NCBI GenBank assembly: GCA_002314795.1
Contig: DCHI01000026.1
Coordinates: 44,025 to 74,507 of the forward strand
Direction: 5' to 3'
Source: Bacteroidales bacterium UBA1756
GTDB lineage: Bacteria > Bacteroidota > Bacteroidia > Bacteroidales > WCHB1-69
DNA: 30,483 nt
Numbering within the stretch: position 1 is the stretch's first letter; each line of letters opens with the position of its first letter. Positions 16,620 through 24,512 of the stretch are shown here, piece after piece. The notes beneath the pieces were generated by a model. The model had not been told where the DNA came from. It saw only the letters and a program-made list of their open reading frames with translations, and did not search any database. The translations under genes and the position numbers were made by a program.

Positions 16620-17597
16620 TTACCCCGCCATTCCGACCAAAGTAATACTAACAAAAAGAAGAACCATAACCAATTCTTTCAGAATGGAAAAACGATTGCT
16701 TTGCATATACGAAGCGGTGAAAAAAGCTAAGGGGATGGACAAATATCTGAAACTGAATGGAAATGCGGTGTTCGAAAGAAGCAGCATCGCAGTCGTGGCA
16801 ATGAAAAGGAATATGATGGAAAGAAAACGTTTTCGTATCAATATGACTTTGTGGTCGTAACGAATTTTCAGCCGGATAACTATGTAAATGACAAGCAGCG
16901 CCATCACTAAAGTGGCAACGAGTTGAACAATAGTTAAATGTGTTGCAGTAAACAACGGAAAACTTAAATGAATGCTTGTGAATGTGTGCAAGTAGGGAAG
17001 TAAATCGCCTCTGAAAAAATGGAAAGCCATCACGTACAAGTAGGGAACAAGCACCCCAATGACGGCTATGACGATATCTTTTGCTTTGTTCTGACGGTTG
17101 GTGAGCAGGATGAGCGCGTATGGAACCAATAAAACGATGGCGCTGAGGTCGTACAGACTGACTATTCCGATGAGCATTCCCGTTACAAGGACTTTGCTCC
17201 TTATGTGCCGTTGCGATGTGTCATCTCCCAAAAGTAAAATGATAGTGGTTGCCAGATTTACGAGAATGGCCGGGGTGCAATGGGTGGCGATATTCCCGCC
17301 AACGTAAAAGGCGGTGAGGGCTATGCAGGGAAGGAGGGAGGAACGATCGGTAAAACGATTTCTTTTAAAGGAAAGAAAAAGGAATAGTTGCTGAATGAGA
17401 AATATTCCGAGAAAAATGGCCTTCGCACCACCTTGATGCGCGGTTGCAAAGGCAGAAAAAGAAGCGGAATAGGGAAGAAATTCATCGTAGCCAGTGTAGC
17501 CAACCGAACCCGTAAATAGTTGGAAACCAAATATCCCCAACAAAATAGCCAAGACCAGGATTTGAAATTGGAAATTCTTTTGTAGGATGTAAAACAT
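16620..17597 (-). CDS. Polytopic membrane protein of unknown function
   Basis: A 325-residue protein with about nine or ten hydrophobic helices spread over its whole length and short Lys/Arg-rich cytoplasmic loops. Near the N terminus a loop carries GYTGYDEFLPYSASFSAF. I recognise no catalytic motif. Size and layout resemble the Bacteroidota family DUF6427, but that is a weak recollection, not a motif match. The plus-strand frame 16492-16860 overlaps it and is a shadow. A minus-strand promoter-like element lies 18 nt upstream of its ATG. It is convergent with the R-M cassette and divergent from the next gene. Confidence 0.75.
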   Translation of the reverse strand: MFYILQKNFQFQILVLAILLGIFGFQLFTGSVGYTGYDEFLPYSASFSAFATAHQGGAKAIFLGIFLIQQLFLFLSFKRNRFTDRSSLLPCIALTAFYVGGNIATHCTPAILVNLATTIILLLGDDTSQRHIRSKVLVTGMLIGIVSLYDLSAIVLLVPYALILLTNRQNKAKDIVIAVIGVLVPYLYVMAFHFFRGDLLPYLHTFTSIHLSFPLFTATHLTIVQLVATLVMALLVIYIVIRLKIRYDHKVILIRKRFLSIIFLFIATTAMLLLSNTAFPFSFRYLSIPLAFFTASYMQSNRFSILKELVMVLLFVSITLVGMAG

Positions 17598-17615
17598 AAT
17601 TCAATCTTAGGGGTG

Positions 17616-17623
17616 CAAACGTA
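17616..17623 (-). promoter_or_regulatory. Probable -7 element of the minus-strand membrane gene
   Basis: The complement reads TACGTTTG followed by C, 18 nt upstream of the start codon at 17597. No clear -33 element. Confidence 0.5.
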
Positions 17624-17669
17624 CATAAAATATTTTTTATGAAGATAGGTCGGCAAACGTATTTTTTAG

Positions 17670-17677
17670 TATTTTTG
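17670..17677 (+). promoter_or_regulatory. Probable -7 element of the 17740-19762 gene group
   Basis: TATTTTTG followed by CCCGCC, 62 nt upstream of the ATG at 17740. No clear -33 element. It is divergent from the element at 17616. Confidence 0.5.
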
Positions 17678-17739
17678 CCCGCCTTTTTTGGCACCATATA
17701 GACATTTTAAAATACGCTAATTCAAAGTTTTAAATCAAT

Positions 17740-18465
17740 ATGAAAAGTAAAGTATTAGTAAGCACGCTCGTGATTGTCGTGGCATTGGTTTTCACCTTCT
17801 TGACAGCAAAATCCATCCTTCGTCCAAAGAAATTTTCAGATGTTTATAATGCACGCAAGGAACTTAATGTCAACCGTTTGACTGCCATTGCAGAATTGCA
17901 AAAACTCTACAAGAAAGAACACGGCGAGTATGCTTCCAAAATCGAAGACCTTGAAGATTTTTATGAAAATGGCGTTTTTGTCGTAACTTCTACCCGCCGC
18001 ACCAGCGATACCATTCCGGAAGGACTCTCTATGGAAGAAGCTGAAAAACAAGGTTATTATGAAACCATTGAGGTCAAGATTCCTATCAAGGATAAAATTG
18101 AAGAAACACTTGCTGAAATCAACAAGAAACGTGAGTCCAACGACCTCGTCCTTATGAAAGATTTCCAATACATTCCTTTCACCGATAATCAGAAGTACAA
18201 AATTGAAATCTGTACTACCGACTCTCTCGTTCAGAAATTCGCTGTTTATGTTCCCGTTGAGGTTATCTTGAACGATTTGCAGAAATCAACTATTCCGGAA
18301 GAAAGCGGTTTCTTTAGCCGCTGCTTCGGTAAAATCCTCTATAGCGGTTTGGAAAATGATATGCGTGAAAGAAGAAACTGTGTCGGTGTTCAACTTGGTG
18401 ACACGGTGAAACCTTCAATCGAAGTCATTGAATTAGGAAAGAATACGGACAATGATGAAAAATAG
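17740..18465 (+). CDS. Single-span protein with pilin-like N-terminal part, unknown function
   Basis: A 241-residue protein with one N-terminal hydrophobic helix (about 4-23) and a soluble, charged remainder facing the periplasm. After the helix comes RLTAIAELQKLYKKEHGEYA (about 46-65) and then KIEDLEDFY, a layout seen in type IV pilins and pseudopilins, where a long helix is followed by a K-x-x-G-x-Y and a short helix. There is no Gly-Phe-Thr/Ser-Leu-x-E prepilin peptidase site, so it is at most pilin-like. The rest (about 70-241) has no motif I know. It overlaps the DUF3822 gene by 14 nt, so their products are probably made together. I cannot give a function. Confidence 0.8.
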   Translation: MKSKVLVSTLVIVVALVFTFLTAKSILRPKKFSDVYNARKELNVNRLTAIAELQKLYKKEHGEYASKIEDLEDFYENGVFVVTSTRRTSDTIPEGLSMEEAEKQGYYETIEVKIPIKDKIEETLAEINKKRESNDLVLMKDFQYIPFTDNQKYKIEICTTDSLVQKFAVYVPVEVILNDLQKSTIPEESGFFSRCFGKILYSGLENDMRERRNCVGVQLGDTVKPSIEVIELGKNTDNDEK

Positions 18466-19210
18466 CCGTTACAAGGCCGTCTATCTCCAACCCTCTGGCT
18501 TTTCCTTTATCAAGGCCCTGCCTATAGGAAATTTTATTTTTGAAAATCATAAGAATGCCTCATTCACCACGCTCCCTCGTGAATGTGGCATTTTCTTTGG
18601 TGAGGAATTCTCGGATATCACCGTCATCGTTAATTACGGCACCCCGACGCTTGTTCCTAAGGAATTGTTTTCCCAGCCCGCCGTCCAATTCCTCCGCCCA
18701 CAAGTGAAAGTGAATGACTCCGACGAAGTCGTGACGGAAGAGTGGGGAGATTACATCGCCGTCTATTCGGTACCGGCTCATCGTGCCACCGTCATTCGCC
18801 AGCTGAATGTTCCTTTCCGGTTTCGCCACGTGGCTTTGTCGTTAGTCCGTTATCTATCTTTGAATTATACGGATTCCTCTTGTCGAATGGCGCTCTTCTT
18901 TCAAGGGAATACAGCGCAATGTGCTCTTATGGAAGGAAGTAAATTGCTGTTTCTCAACTCTTTGTCGTTTTCTAATGCCGAAGAGTTGGTCTATCATCTG
19001 GCGCATTTGCTCCAAATGCAGGAGGTAGCTCCGAACGAGTGCCGCATCCTCTTTTCTGGAAATCTTCCCGATTCCAAAAAAACTTTCGATTTTGTCAGTC
19101 AATATTTTCCGGATTTGGACTGGGCGGGAAATTATCTGAATATCACCATTCAAACACCTGCGGATAAGAGCGTTACTGCCGCTGAAGTTTTGCATCTATT
19201 ACCTTTTTAA
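18452..19210 (+). CDS. DUF3822 family protein
   Basis: A 252-residue soluble protein that I match to DUF3822, found in Bacteroidota and usually next to rsmD, as here. The second half, with MALFFQGNTAQCALMEGSKLLFLNS in pieces and NAEELVYHLAHLLQ (about 176-189), looks like the RNase-H/actin-like fold of PilM and GspL proteins; this is by eye and from memory. The start could be 18452 or 18455 (two ATG in a row); either overlaps the end of the preceding gene. rsmD follows after 9 nt. The pairing with a pilin-like membrane protein upstream could mean an envelope complex. Confidence 0.8.
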   Translation: MMKNSRYKAVYLQPSGFSFIKALPIGNFIFENHKNASFTTLPRECGIFFGEEFSDITVIVNYGTPTLVPKELFSQPAVQFLRPQVKVNDSDEVVTEEWGDYIAVYSVPAHRATVIRQLNVPFRFRHVALSLVRYLSLNYTDSSCRMALFFQGNTAQCALMEGSKLLFLNSLSFSNAEELVYHLAHLLQMQEVAPNECRILFSGNLPDSKKTFDFVSQYFPDLDWAGNYLNITIQTPADKSVTAAEVLHLLPF

Positions 19211-19219
19211 TATCTCATT

Positions 19220-19762
19220 ATGCGTATTATCAGTGGGAAAAACAAGGGGCGTCACATCGCTCCTCCAGCCAATTTGCCGGTGCGTCCAACGACCGACCTC
19301 GCCAAAGAAAGTCTTTTCAATATCCTCAATAACTACTTTTTCTTTGAAGCCGTCACCGTCATTGATTTATTTGCTGGGACGGGCAATGTCAGTCTTGAAT
19401 TTGCCTCCCGCGATGCCGTTTCTGTTACGTCGGTTGACATTCACCAACCTTGCGTCGATTTCATTAAGAAGATGGCCGGTGAGTTGAAATACACGAATCT
19501 TTCTGCAGTTAAGTCGGATGCGTTTCAGTTTTTAGAACATCAGAAAATGCCCGTTGACATCATTTTTGCCGATCCGCCTTACAATATGGAAAATATTGAG
19601 AAGATTCCCGAGATGGTTTTCTCCAATAATTTATTGAAACCGGATGGTTGGTTGATTATTGAACACAGCAAAATCCACGACTTTTCAAGCCACGAAAAAT
19701 TCTATCAGCACCGAAATTACGGGAAGGTCAATTTCACCTTTTTAGTAAATATGACGGAATAG
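19220..19762 (+). CDS. rsmD: 16S rRNA (guanine966-N2)-methyltransferase
   Basis: SAM-dependent enzyme that methylates G966 of 16S rRNA in the 30S subunit. The 180 residues show the full family pattern: MRIISGKNKGR at the start, VRPTTDLAKESLFNIL at about 26-41, SAM-binding VIDLFAGTGNVSLEFASR at about 49-66, and the catalytic FADPPYN at about 115-121. It sits 9 nt after the DUF3822 gene. Its stop is only 3 nt from the convergent stop of recJ, with no hairpin between. Confidence 0.95.
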   Translation: MRIISGKNKGRHIAPPANLPVRPTTDLAKESLFNILNNYFFFEAVTVIDLFAGTGNVSLEFASRDAVSVTSVDIHQPCVDFIKKMAGELKYTNLSAVKSDAFQFLEHQKMPVDIIFADPPYNMENIEKIPEMVFSNNLLKPDGWLIIEHSKIHDFSSHEKFYQHRNYGKVNFTFLVNMTE

Positions 19763-19765
19763 AAT

Positions 19766-21532
19766 TTATTTGCTTTCTTTTATATCTTTCACATTCAGTT
19801 GGATAGAAGTGACATTGTTCCACGTGTTTTCCTCTACGTGGTAAAGCATATCAAATTCTTTTCCCGAACTGACGATTCCGAAATTCTCTTTTTGATTAAA
19901 TGCGATGGAATCGATGGGACGGCAGTTTCTGTCGCGGTAGCAAACCCGCATCTTGATGTGCTTTTCTCCAACGATTTTTCCGTTTCCTTCTTCTACTAAT
20001 CTTTTGGTCAAAAAGATAGGGGAGAGGTTCCCGGGGCCGAAGGGCGCAAACCGTTTGAGATTAGCCATAAAGTTCGAGGTGATATCCGTCAAATCCAATT
20101 CCATATCTACGTCGATTTCTGGAATCAGCGCGGTTTCGTCTTGAATTTCGTTGCAGACGTAATTCTCGAATTTCTCAATGAAAGCTTGTAGATTTTCCTC
20201 TTTGAGTGAAAGACCGGCAGCGTAGGTGTGCCCCCCGAAATGCTCGAGCAGGTCGGCGCAGTGGTCGATTCCGTTGTAAATGTTGAACTCCTTGATGGAA
20301 CGGGCCGAGCCGGTAATCAGGCCGTCGGTTGACTTTGTCAGAATGATAGTGGGACGATAGAACTCCTCGACAATTCGGGATGCGACGATTCCGATAATTC
20401 CCTTGTTCCAGTTGGGATTGTAGAGGACGATGCTCTTTCTGTCGCGGAAATCGTCGTTGGAAAGAATCTCGTTGACCGCTTCGCCAGTGGCTTTCTTGTC
20501 TAACTCGCGGCGCATATCGTTATGGGTATTGATGTTCTTCCCGATGTCCATCGATTTGTCTTCGTCATCGCAGATGAGAAGTTTGACGGACTCGCGGCCG
20601 GTGTTGATACGGCCGGCGGCGTTGATGCGAGGTCCGACATTGAAAACGAGGTCGGTGACGGAAATTTCGCGATTGAAAATGGTGTTCCCTGTTGGCGGGT
20701 AATGAATCTTAATGCCCGATTGTTCAATGATGGACTTGATGCCGACGCGAGGAAACCGATTGATGATGATGAGCCCGAAGTAGGCAAGAATTCTGTTCTC
20801 GCCAGTAATGGCGACGATGTCGGAGGCAATGCTGATGGCGACGAGGTCCAGTTTGGAAAGCCAAAGCTGATCCGGAAGGTCGAATTTCTTGCAGTATCCT
20901 TGAATGAGTTTGAAACCGACACCACATCCGGAAAGTTCCTTGTAAGGGTAGGGGCATCCGCTTCGTTTGGGGTCTAATACGGCAACGGCATCGGGAATTT
21001 CTTCCCCTTCCAGGTGGTGGTCGCAAATGATGACGTCAATTCCGTAACTGTTGGCAAAAGCCACTTTGTCGTTGGCCTTGATGCCGCAGTCGAGGGAAAT
21101 GAGAAGGGTGAAGTCGTTGGCGTGGCAATATTCAATTCCTTGATCTGAAATTCCGTAACCTTCCAAATAGCGGTCGGGAATGTAATACTCGATGTAATTC
21201 TTGTAATCGGAGCCGATGATTTCACGAAGGAAAGAATAAACTAAGGCGACCGCCGAAGTCCCGTCCACGTCATAGTCCCCATAGATGAGGATCTTCTCAT
21301 TGTCAACCACCGCTTTGGAAAGACGTTCGACCGCTTTGTCCATATCCTTCATCAGGAAAGGATCGTGCAGTTTCGAGATGTCGGGATTGAAAAAGAGTTC
21401 GGCATCGTCCATCGTTTTAATGCCACGACTGATGAGCAGGGATGCTAAAGGTTTTTCAATGGAGAGGAGCTTACTAAAATCTTCTACTTCGCGATCATCC
21501 GGAACCGGACTGAGTATCCAACGTTTTTCCAT
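19766..21532 (-). CDS. recJ: Single-stranded-DNA-specific exonuclease RecJ
   Basis: 5'-3' exonuclease of recombination and mismatch/base-excision repair. The 588 residues have the DHH core: motif I YGDYDVDGTSA (Asp86, Asp88, Asp90), motif II LISLDCG (Asp148), motif III CDHHLEG (Asp171, His172, His173), and motif IV with GCGVGFKL. The DHHA1 part has GPRINAAGRIN, KGIIGIVASRI and FGGHTYAAGLSL, followed by the RecJ oligonucleotide-binding domain with APFGPGNLSPIF. A minus-strand promoter-like element lies 26 nt upstream. The gene stands alone, divergent from the DUF4328 gene. Confidence 0.97.
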   Translation of the reverse strand: MEKRWILSPVPDDREVEDFSKLLSIEKPLASLLISRGIKTMDDAELFFNPDISKLHDPFLMKDMDKAVERLSKAVVDNEKILIYGDYDVDGTSAVALVYSFLREIIGSDYKNYIEYYIPDRYLEGYGISDQGIEYCHANDFTLLISLDCGIKANDKVAFANSYGIDVIICDHHLEGEEIPDAVAVLDPKRSGCPYPYKELSGCGVGFKLIQGYCKKFDLPDQLWLSKLDLVAISIASDIVAITGENRILAYFGLIIINRFPRVGIKSIIEQSGIKIHYPPTGNTIFNREISVTDLVFNVGPRINAAGRINTGRESVKLLICDDEDKSMDIGKNINTHNDMRRELDKKATGEAVNEILSNDDFRDRKSIVLYNPNWNKGIIGIVASRIVEEFYRPTIILTKSTDGLITGSARSIKEFNIYNGIDHCADLLEHFGGHTYAAGLSLKEENLQAFIEKFENYVCNEIQDETALIPEIDVDMELDLTDITSNFMANLKRFAPFGPGNLSPIFLTKRLVEEGNGKIVGEKHIKMRVCYRDRNCRPIDSIAFNQKENFGIVSSGKEFDMLYHVEENTWNNVTSIQLNVKDIKESK

Positions 21533-21558
21533 ATTACAAACGATTTTTTAAAAGCGTG

Positions 21559-21590
21559 CAAAGATACTACAAACTTATTTTTTTTTCAAT
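21559..21590 (-). promoter_or_regulatory. Probable promoter of recJ
   Basis: On the minus strand ATTG (complement of 21587-21590), a 20-nt spacer, then TATCTTTG (complement of 21559-21566) followed by C. Both boxes and spacing fit the Bacteroidota consensus. Confidence 0.6.
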
Positions 21591-21657
21591 AGCGATTGAG
21601 ATTTTTTTTCCTCTTTTTGAAAAATCAACTTGAAAACAGCAAAAAAAGTTTTTATTC

Positions 21658-21691
21658 ATTGCTGAGCGATTGGAAAAATCTTGTACATTTG
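21658..21691 (+). promoter_or_regulatory. Probable promoter of the DUF4328 gene
   Basis: TACATTTG at 21684-21691 followed by C; ATTG at 21658-21661 is a possible -33 element at a 22-nt spacing. The ATG at 21762 leaves a leader of roughly 60 nt. Confidence 0.5.
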
Positions 21692-21761
21692 CAACTTGTT
21701 CGGAAAACGGACAATAAAAGTGTAAGTAATTAATAATTAGTCTTTTATAAAGCATTTTAGT

Positions 21762-22829
21762 ATGAAAAAAATTACCAACAATGTGGGTCTTGGCAAGTTG
21801 ACGATGCTTATGGATGCCGTCATCGCCGTTTGTATCATCATTTCTGTCGTGATGTTGATCAAGTTCGATAAGGTCAACGTTCAACTTCAAAACACAAAAC
21901 CGTTGTACGAAGTTTATGTTCAAGACTCTCTCCGTATGGAACAAGTTATCGGTGACTGTCAGAAAAAGATGGACAATGCACAAGTTCAAATGGGTGTGCT
22001 TACCAACAAGATTGATTCTTTGAAAGGTGAATATGCAGCTGTCGCAAAAGACCGCAAGGTTGAACAAAAGGTGAAAGACGATCTCCAAAACGCTATCAAA
22101 TTTGATGAAGAACAATATGGTAGTTTCGAATCTTCCATCTCCACCGATTCCGCATTGATGGCTCTTACCTCCGACACGCTTCAAATGTCTCGCGAAGCCA
22201 ATTCTGACTTGCTCGCTGCCTACGCTCAGTTGGAACAGGATGCAAAGTCTCCCCGTCAGGCATACAATATTATGATTGTCATCAGCATCCTTCTTTTCAT
22301 TGCTAAGATCGTTCTCTTCGCTTTGTGGTCATTCAAGAATATGAAGAACGTTCACGCCGTTTCGCCTTGGATGGAAAAAAGCACGAAGCCGATGTGGGCT
22401 ATCCTCGGTTGGTTTATTCCGGTTTACAATCTTATGAAACCCTGCTCCGTCTTTTCAGAATTGTGGGATGAAACCAAATACATTTTGAAAGATAGATCAA
22501 TCGTCGCCAATGAAGAAGATGATAACCAAATGGAATTCATCGGTTTGTGGTGGGGACTTCTCCTTTTTGCTAAATCCATTCTCCCGCTCGTCGTAGGTGG
22601 TATGATGGTTTGCTTCAACTTCTGGTTCTTGCCGATTTCCTGCACGGATCTTTTGGATATGGGCGTTTTCTTTGGCGTTAAAGGTTTCTTCTTGAATCTC
22701 AACCATACGTTTGTCGCCGTTCTCGTTATCATCGCTTGGGTTATCTACCTCGCGTATGAAATTTATATGGTGAACGCTTTCAATAAGATGAATAAAATGT
22801 TGGTTGACAACGAATCAAAATTGAACTAA
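21762..22829 (+). CDS. Membrane protein with coiled coil and DUF4328 domain
   Basis: A 355-residue protein with this order: N-terminal transmembrane helix (about 13-34), a long charged helical stretch likely to form a coiled coil (about 50-165, rich in Gln/Lys/Glu/Asp), a second transmembrane helix (about 168-189), then a DUF4328-type membrane domain (about 200-345). The latter is marked by SPWMEKSTKPMWAILGWFIP, PVYNLMKPCSVFSELWDET and two or three further helices. The family has no firm function that I know. It stands alone between its own promoter-like element and a bidirectional terminator. The coiled-coil region ahead of DUF4328 is the unusual part. Confidence 0.82.
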   Translation: MKKITNNVGLGKLTMLMDAVIAVCIIISVVMLIKFDKVNVQLQNTKPLYEVYVQDSLRMEQVIGDCQKKMDNAQVQMGVLTNKIDSLKGEYAAVAKDRKVEQKVKDDLQNAIKFDEEQYGSFESSISTDSALMALTSDTLQMSREANSDLLAAYAQLEQDAKSPRQAYNIMIVISILLFIAKIVLFALWSFKNMKNVHAVSPWMEKSTKPMWAILGWFIPVYNLMKPCSVFSELWDETKYILKDRSIVANEEDDNQMEFIGLWWGLLLFAKSILPLVVGGMMVCFNFWFLPISCTDLLDMGVFFGVKGFFLNLNHTFVAVLVIIAWVIYLAYEIYMVNAFNKMNKMLVDNESKLN

Positions 22830-22846
22830 GTTATTTTTCTTGAATA

Positions 22847-22876
22847 AAAAAAGGCGGCCTTGAAGCCGCCTTTTTT
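22847..22876. terminator. Bidirectional intrinsic terminator
   Basis: AAAAAAGGCGGC (22847-22858), six-nt loop, GCCGCCTTTTTT (22865-22876). It sits between the convergent ends of the DUF4328 gene and the minus-strand gene at 22890 and has the A/T tracts to stop transcription from both sides. Confidence 0.92.
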
Positions 22877-22889
22877 CGTATCTGAATTT

Positions 22890-23414
22890 CTATTTTGATT
22901 GAATCAGTTTCGTGATACAAGCCGCTGGCTCATTCTTCAAGTAAGCAACTTCTGACTCGGGTTCAAAATGATACGATTCGTAATGGAGCATTTGCGCTAC
23001 ATAAAAATCCCCTGATTTAGTGCCCCAGACTTCCAAATAATGACTGGATTGAAACTGTTTGTGCACGTTGGCTATGCGGGAACAATTTTTGGAAAGAATG
23101 CAGTCGCGTACGGCACCTGCATCATCCGGATGATAACACAATTGCTGTTTTCTTAGTTTTTCACCGGTATTGGCGTAATAAAAGTCGTATTTCTCAGCTC
23201 CTTTTGCCTTGAAACACATTACTAAACCGATGACTACACCGGTCAGACCAAGCACGATGAGCGTCATAGAAAGATAACCTTCCAATGCTATGATGCCGGC
23301 AACAAGTGCCGCAATGGAAAGGATGGTTACAACCAAGGGAAGTCCCATACTTTTTTCTTTTATTTGAATATCAGAATGTTCATTATTGATTAATGTTGTA
23401 TAAATATTTTCCAC
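22890..23414 (-). CDS. Small membrane protein of unknown function
   Basis: A 174-residue protein with a short N-terminal tail, two adjacent transmembrane helices (about 24-45 and 48-68) and a soluble C-terminal part of about 100 residues with several Cys and His residues (for example CYHPDD at about 92-97 and KNCSRIA at about 109-115). I recognise no family. It ends 14 nt before the bidirectional terminator. The gap to the next upstream gene is 93 nt without a promoter-like element on this strand, so it may be the last gene of the lon-maf run. Confidence 0.7.
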   Translation of the reverse strand: MENIYTTLINNEHSDIQIKEKSMGLPLVVTILSIAALVAGIIALEGYLSMTLIVLGLTGVVIGLVMCFKAKGAEKYDFYYANTGEKLRKQQLCYHPDDAGAVRDCILSKNCSRIANVHKQFQSSHYLEVWGTKSGDFYVAQMLHYESYHFEPESEVAYLKNEPAACITKLIQSK

Positions 23415-23507
23415 GATAATTTGTTTTTAGTTTGAAAATGAAATAATAAATATTTCCCGTAAATATTTGATTTACAGGTGCGATTGGAGAATGAAATGAT
23501 TTCATTT

Positions 23508-23897
23508 TCAACAGTTTTGGCGACCTTGCCAAATCGTGTAAAAACCTTCGGTGGTGAGCACAGACCAATGCCGTGCTATGATTCTTCGATAGTAATGGTT
23601 GCGTTGGTTGATGACCGATTGTTGGATGGCTTCGAACCAAATGAAAGTACGTGTTTGCACACGATGCCACCCGCTGGCTGCTGGCGCCGTACTTCCGTAA
23701 ACTTGTATGACAGCAATGGGAAGCGCCTCTTTAGCAACGATATAGCTTCCATTTTCATCCGTTTCAGTAGGCGAAATCTCAGAATCCTCCGTCGAAACGG
23801 GAAATGTGTGTTCCGATGCGTGTGCGGATTGAAAAGGCAGAATATTCCCTATTATGAATAGAAAAAAACAGATTAGAAAGTGTCTTATTCTTTTCAT
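23508..23897 (-). CDS. Small exported protein of unknown function
   Basis: A 129-residue protein with a typical signal peptide (MKRIRHFLICFFLFIIGN, cleavage probably near SAHA-S at about 27-28), then an acidic Ser/Thr/Glu-rich stretch (about 29-50) and a basic Trp/Arg/His-rich C-terminal part. I recognise no family. It starts 17 nt after the maf stop, so it is probably co-transcribed. An inverted repeat (23491-23505) lies just past the stop codon but lacks a T-tract. The plus-strand frame 23478-23861 over the same bases lacks the signal peptide and operon context and is a shadow. Confidence 0.65.
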   Translation of the reverse strand: MKRIRHFLICFFLFIIGNILPFQSAHASEHTFPVSTEDSEISPTETDENGSYIVAKEALPIAVIQVYGSTAPAASGWHRVQTRTFIWFEAIQQSVINQRNHYYRRIIARHWSVLTTEGFYTIWQGRQNC

Positions 23898-23914
23898 AAA
23901 TAGTTTGTTCTGAA

Positions 23915-24493
23915 TTACTTGGAAGAATCAACCTCGTGCAGCATCTGCCACAAAAGTTGCGTGGGAAGTCCCATCACATTGTAATACGAACCGTTGATGT
24001 ATTCGATGCCGACGAAGCCAATCCACTCCTGGACGCCGTACGCTCCCGCTTTGTCAAAAGGTTTGTAATTGTCTATGTAATAATAGATTTCTTCGTCTGA
24101 AAGTTGACGGAATTTGACGATGGTGCTTCGGTGGCGCGTATCTTTGTGGTTCGCCGTTTTAACGGTAATGCCGCTGATGACCTCGTGCTCTTTGCCAGAA
24201 AGCTTGCGGAGCATTCGGTATGCGTCGGCGCGGTCCGTTGGTTTGCCTAAAATCTCGTTCTCTACGACAACGATGGTGTCACAGGCAATGAACAGACTAT
24301 CGGCTGGATATTTGGAAAAGTCTATCGTTGAGAGTTTTAACGACGAAAGGTATTCGGCAACTTCGGCGGGAGAAAGTCCTTGCGGATATGTCTCCTCCAC
24401 ATTCGTAGGCATAACCTCAAAATCAAAACCCATCCCGTGAAGCAGTTCGTTGCGGCGGGGCGACTTTGATGCAAGATAAATCGTGTGGTGCAT
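23915..24493 (-). CDS. maf: Maf-type nucleoside triphosphate pyrophosphatase
   Basis: House-cleaning enzyme that hydrolyses dTTP/UTP and modified nucleotides. The 192 residues carry the Maf marks: LASKSPRRNELL at about 7-18, VEETYP, the metal-binding ACDTIVV at about 69-75, GKPTDRADAYRMLRKLSGKEHEVISG at about 83-108, and DKAGAYGVQEW at about 146-156, which fits the YhdE-type subgroup. It follows lon by 19 nt on the minus strand, in an apparent operon. Confidence 0.94.
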   Translation of the reverse strand: MHHTIYLASKSPRRNELLHGMGFDFEVMPTNVEETYPQGLSPAEVAEYLSSLKLSTIDFSKYPADSLFIACDTIVVVENEILGKPTDRADAYRMLRKLSGKEHEVISGITVKTANHKDTRHRSTIVKFRQLSDEEIYYYIDNYKPFDKAGAYGVQEWIGFVGIEYINGSYYNVMGLPTQLLWQMLHEVDSSK

Positions 24494-24512
24494 AGTGTTC
24501 CCGTGGTTTTCG

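Noticed and set aside
16492..16860. 122-codon plus-strand frame overlapping the nuclease end
   Set aside because: It runs across the hairpin and the antisense of the membrane protein gene, with a Lys/Arg-rich composition typical of a shadow of hydrophobic codons.
23491..23505. ATGAAAT-g-ATTTCAT inverted repeat after the 129-aa gene as a terminator
   Set aside because: AT-only stem with a one-base centre and no T-tract on the minus strand; too weak to call.
23478..23861. 127-codon plus-strand frame opposite the small exported protein
   Set aside because: The minus-strand frame has a good signal peptide and lies 17 nt after maf; the plus frame has neither.
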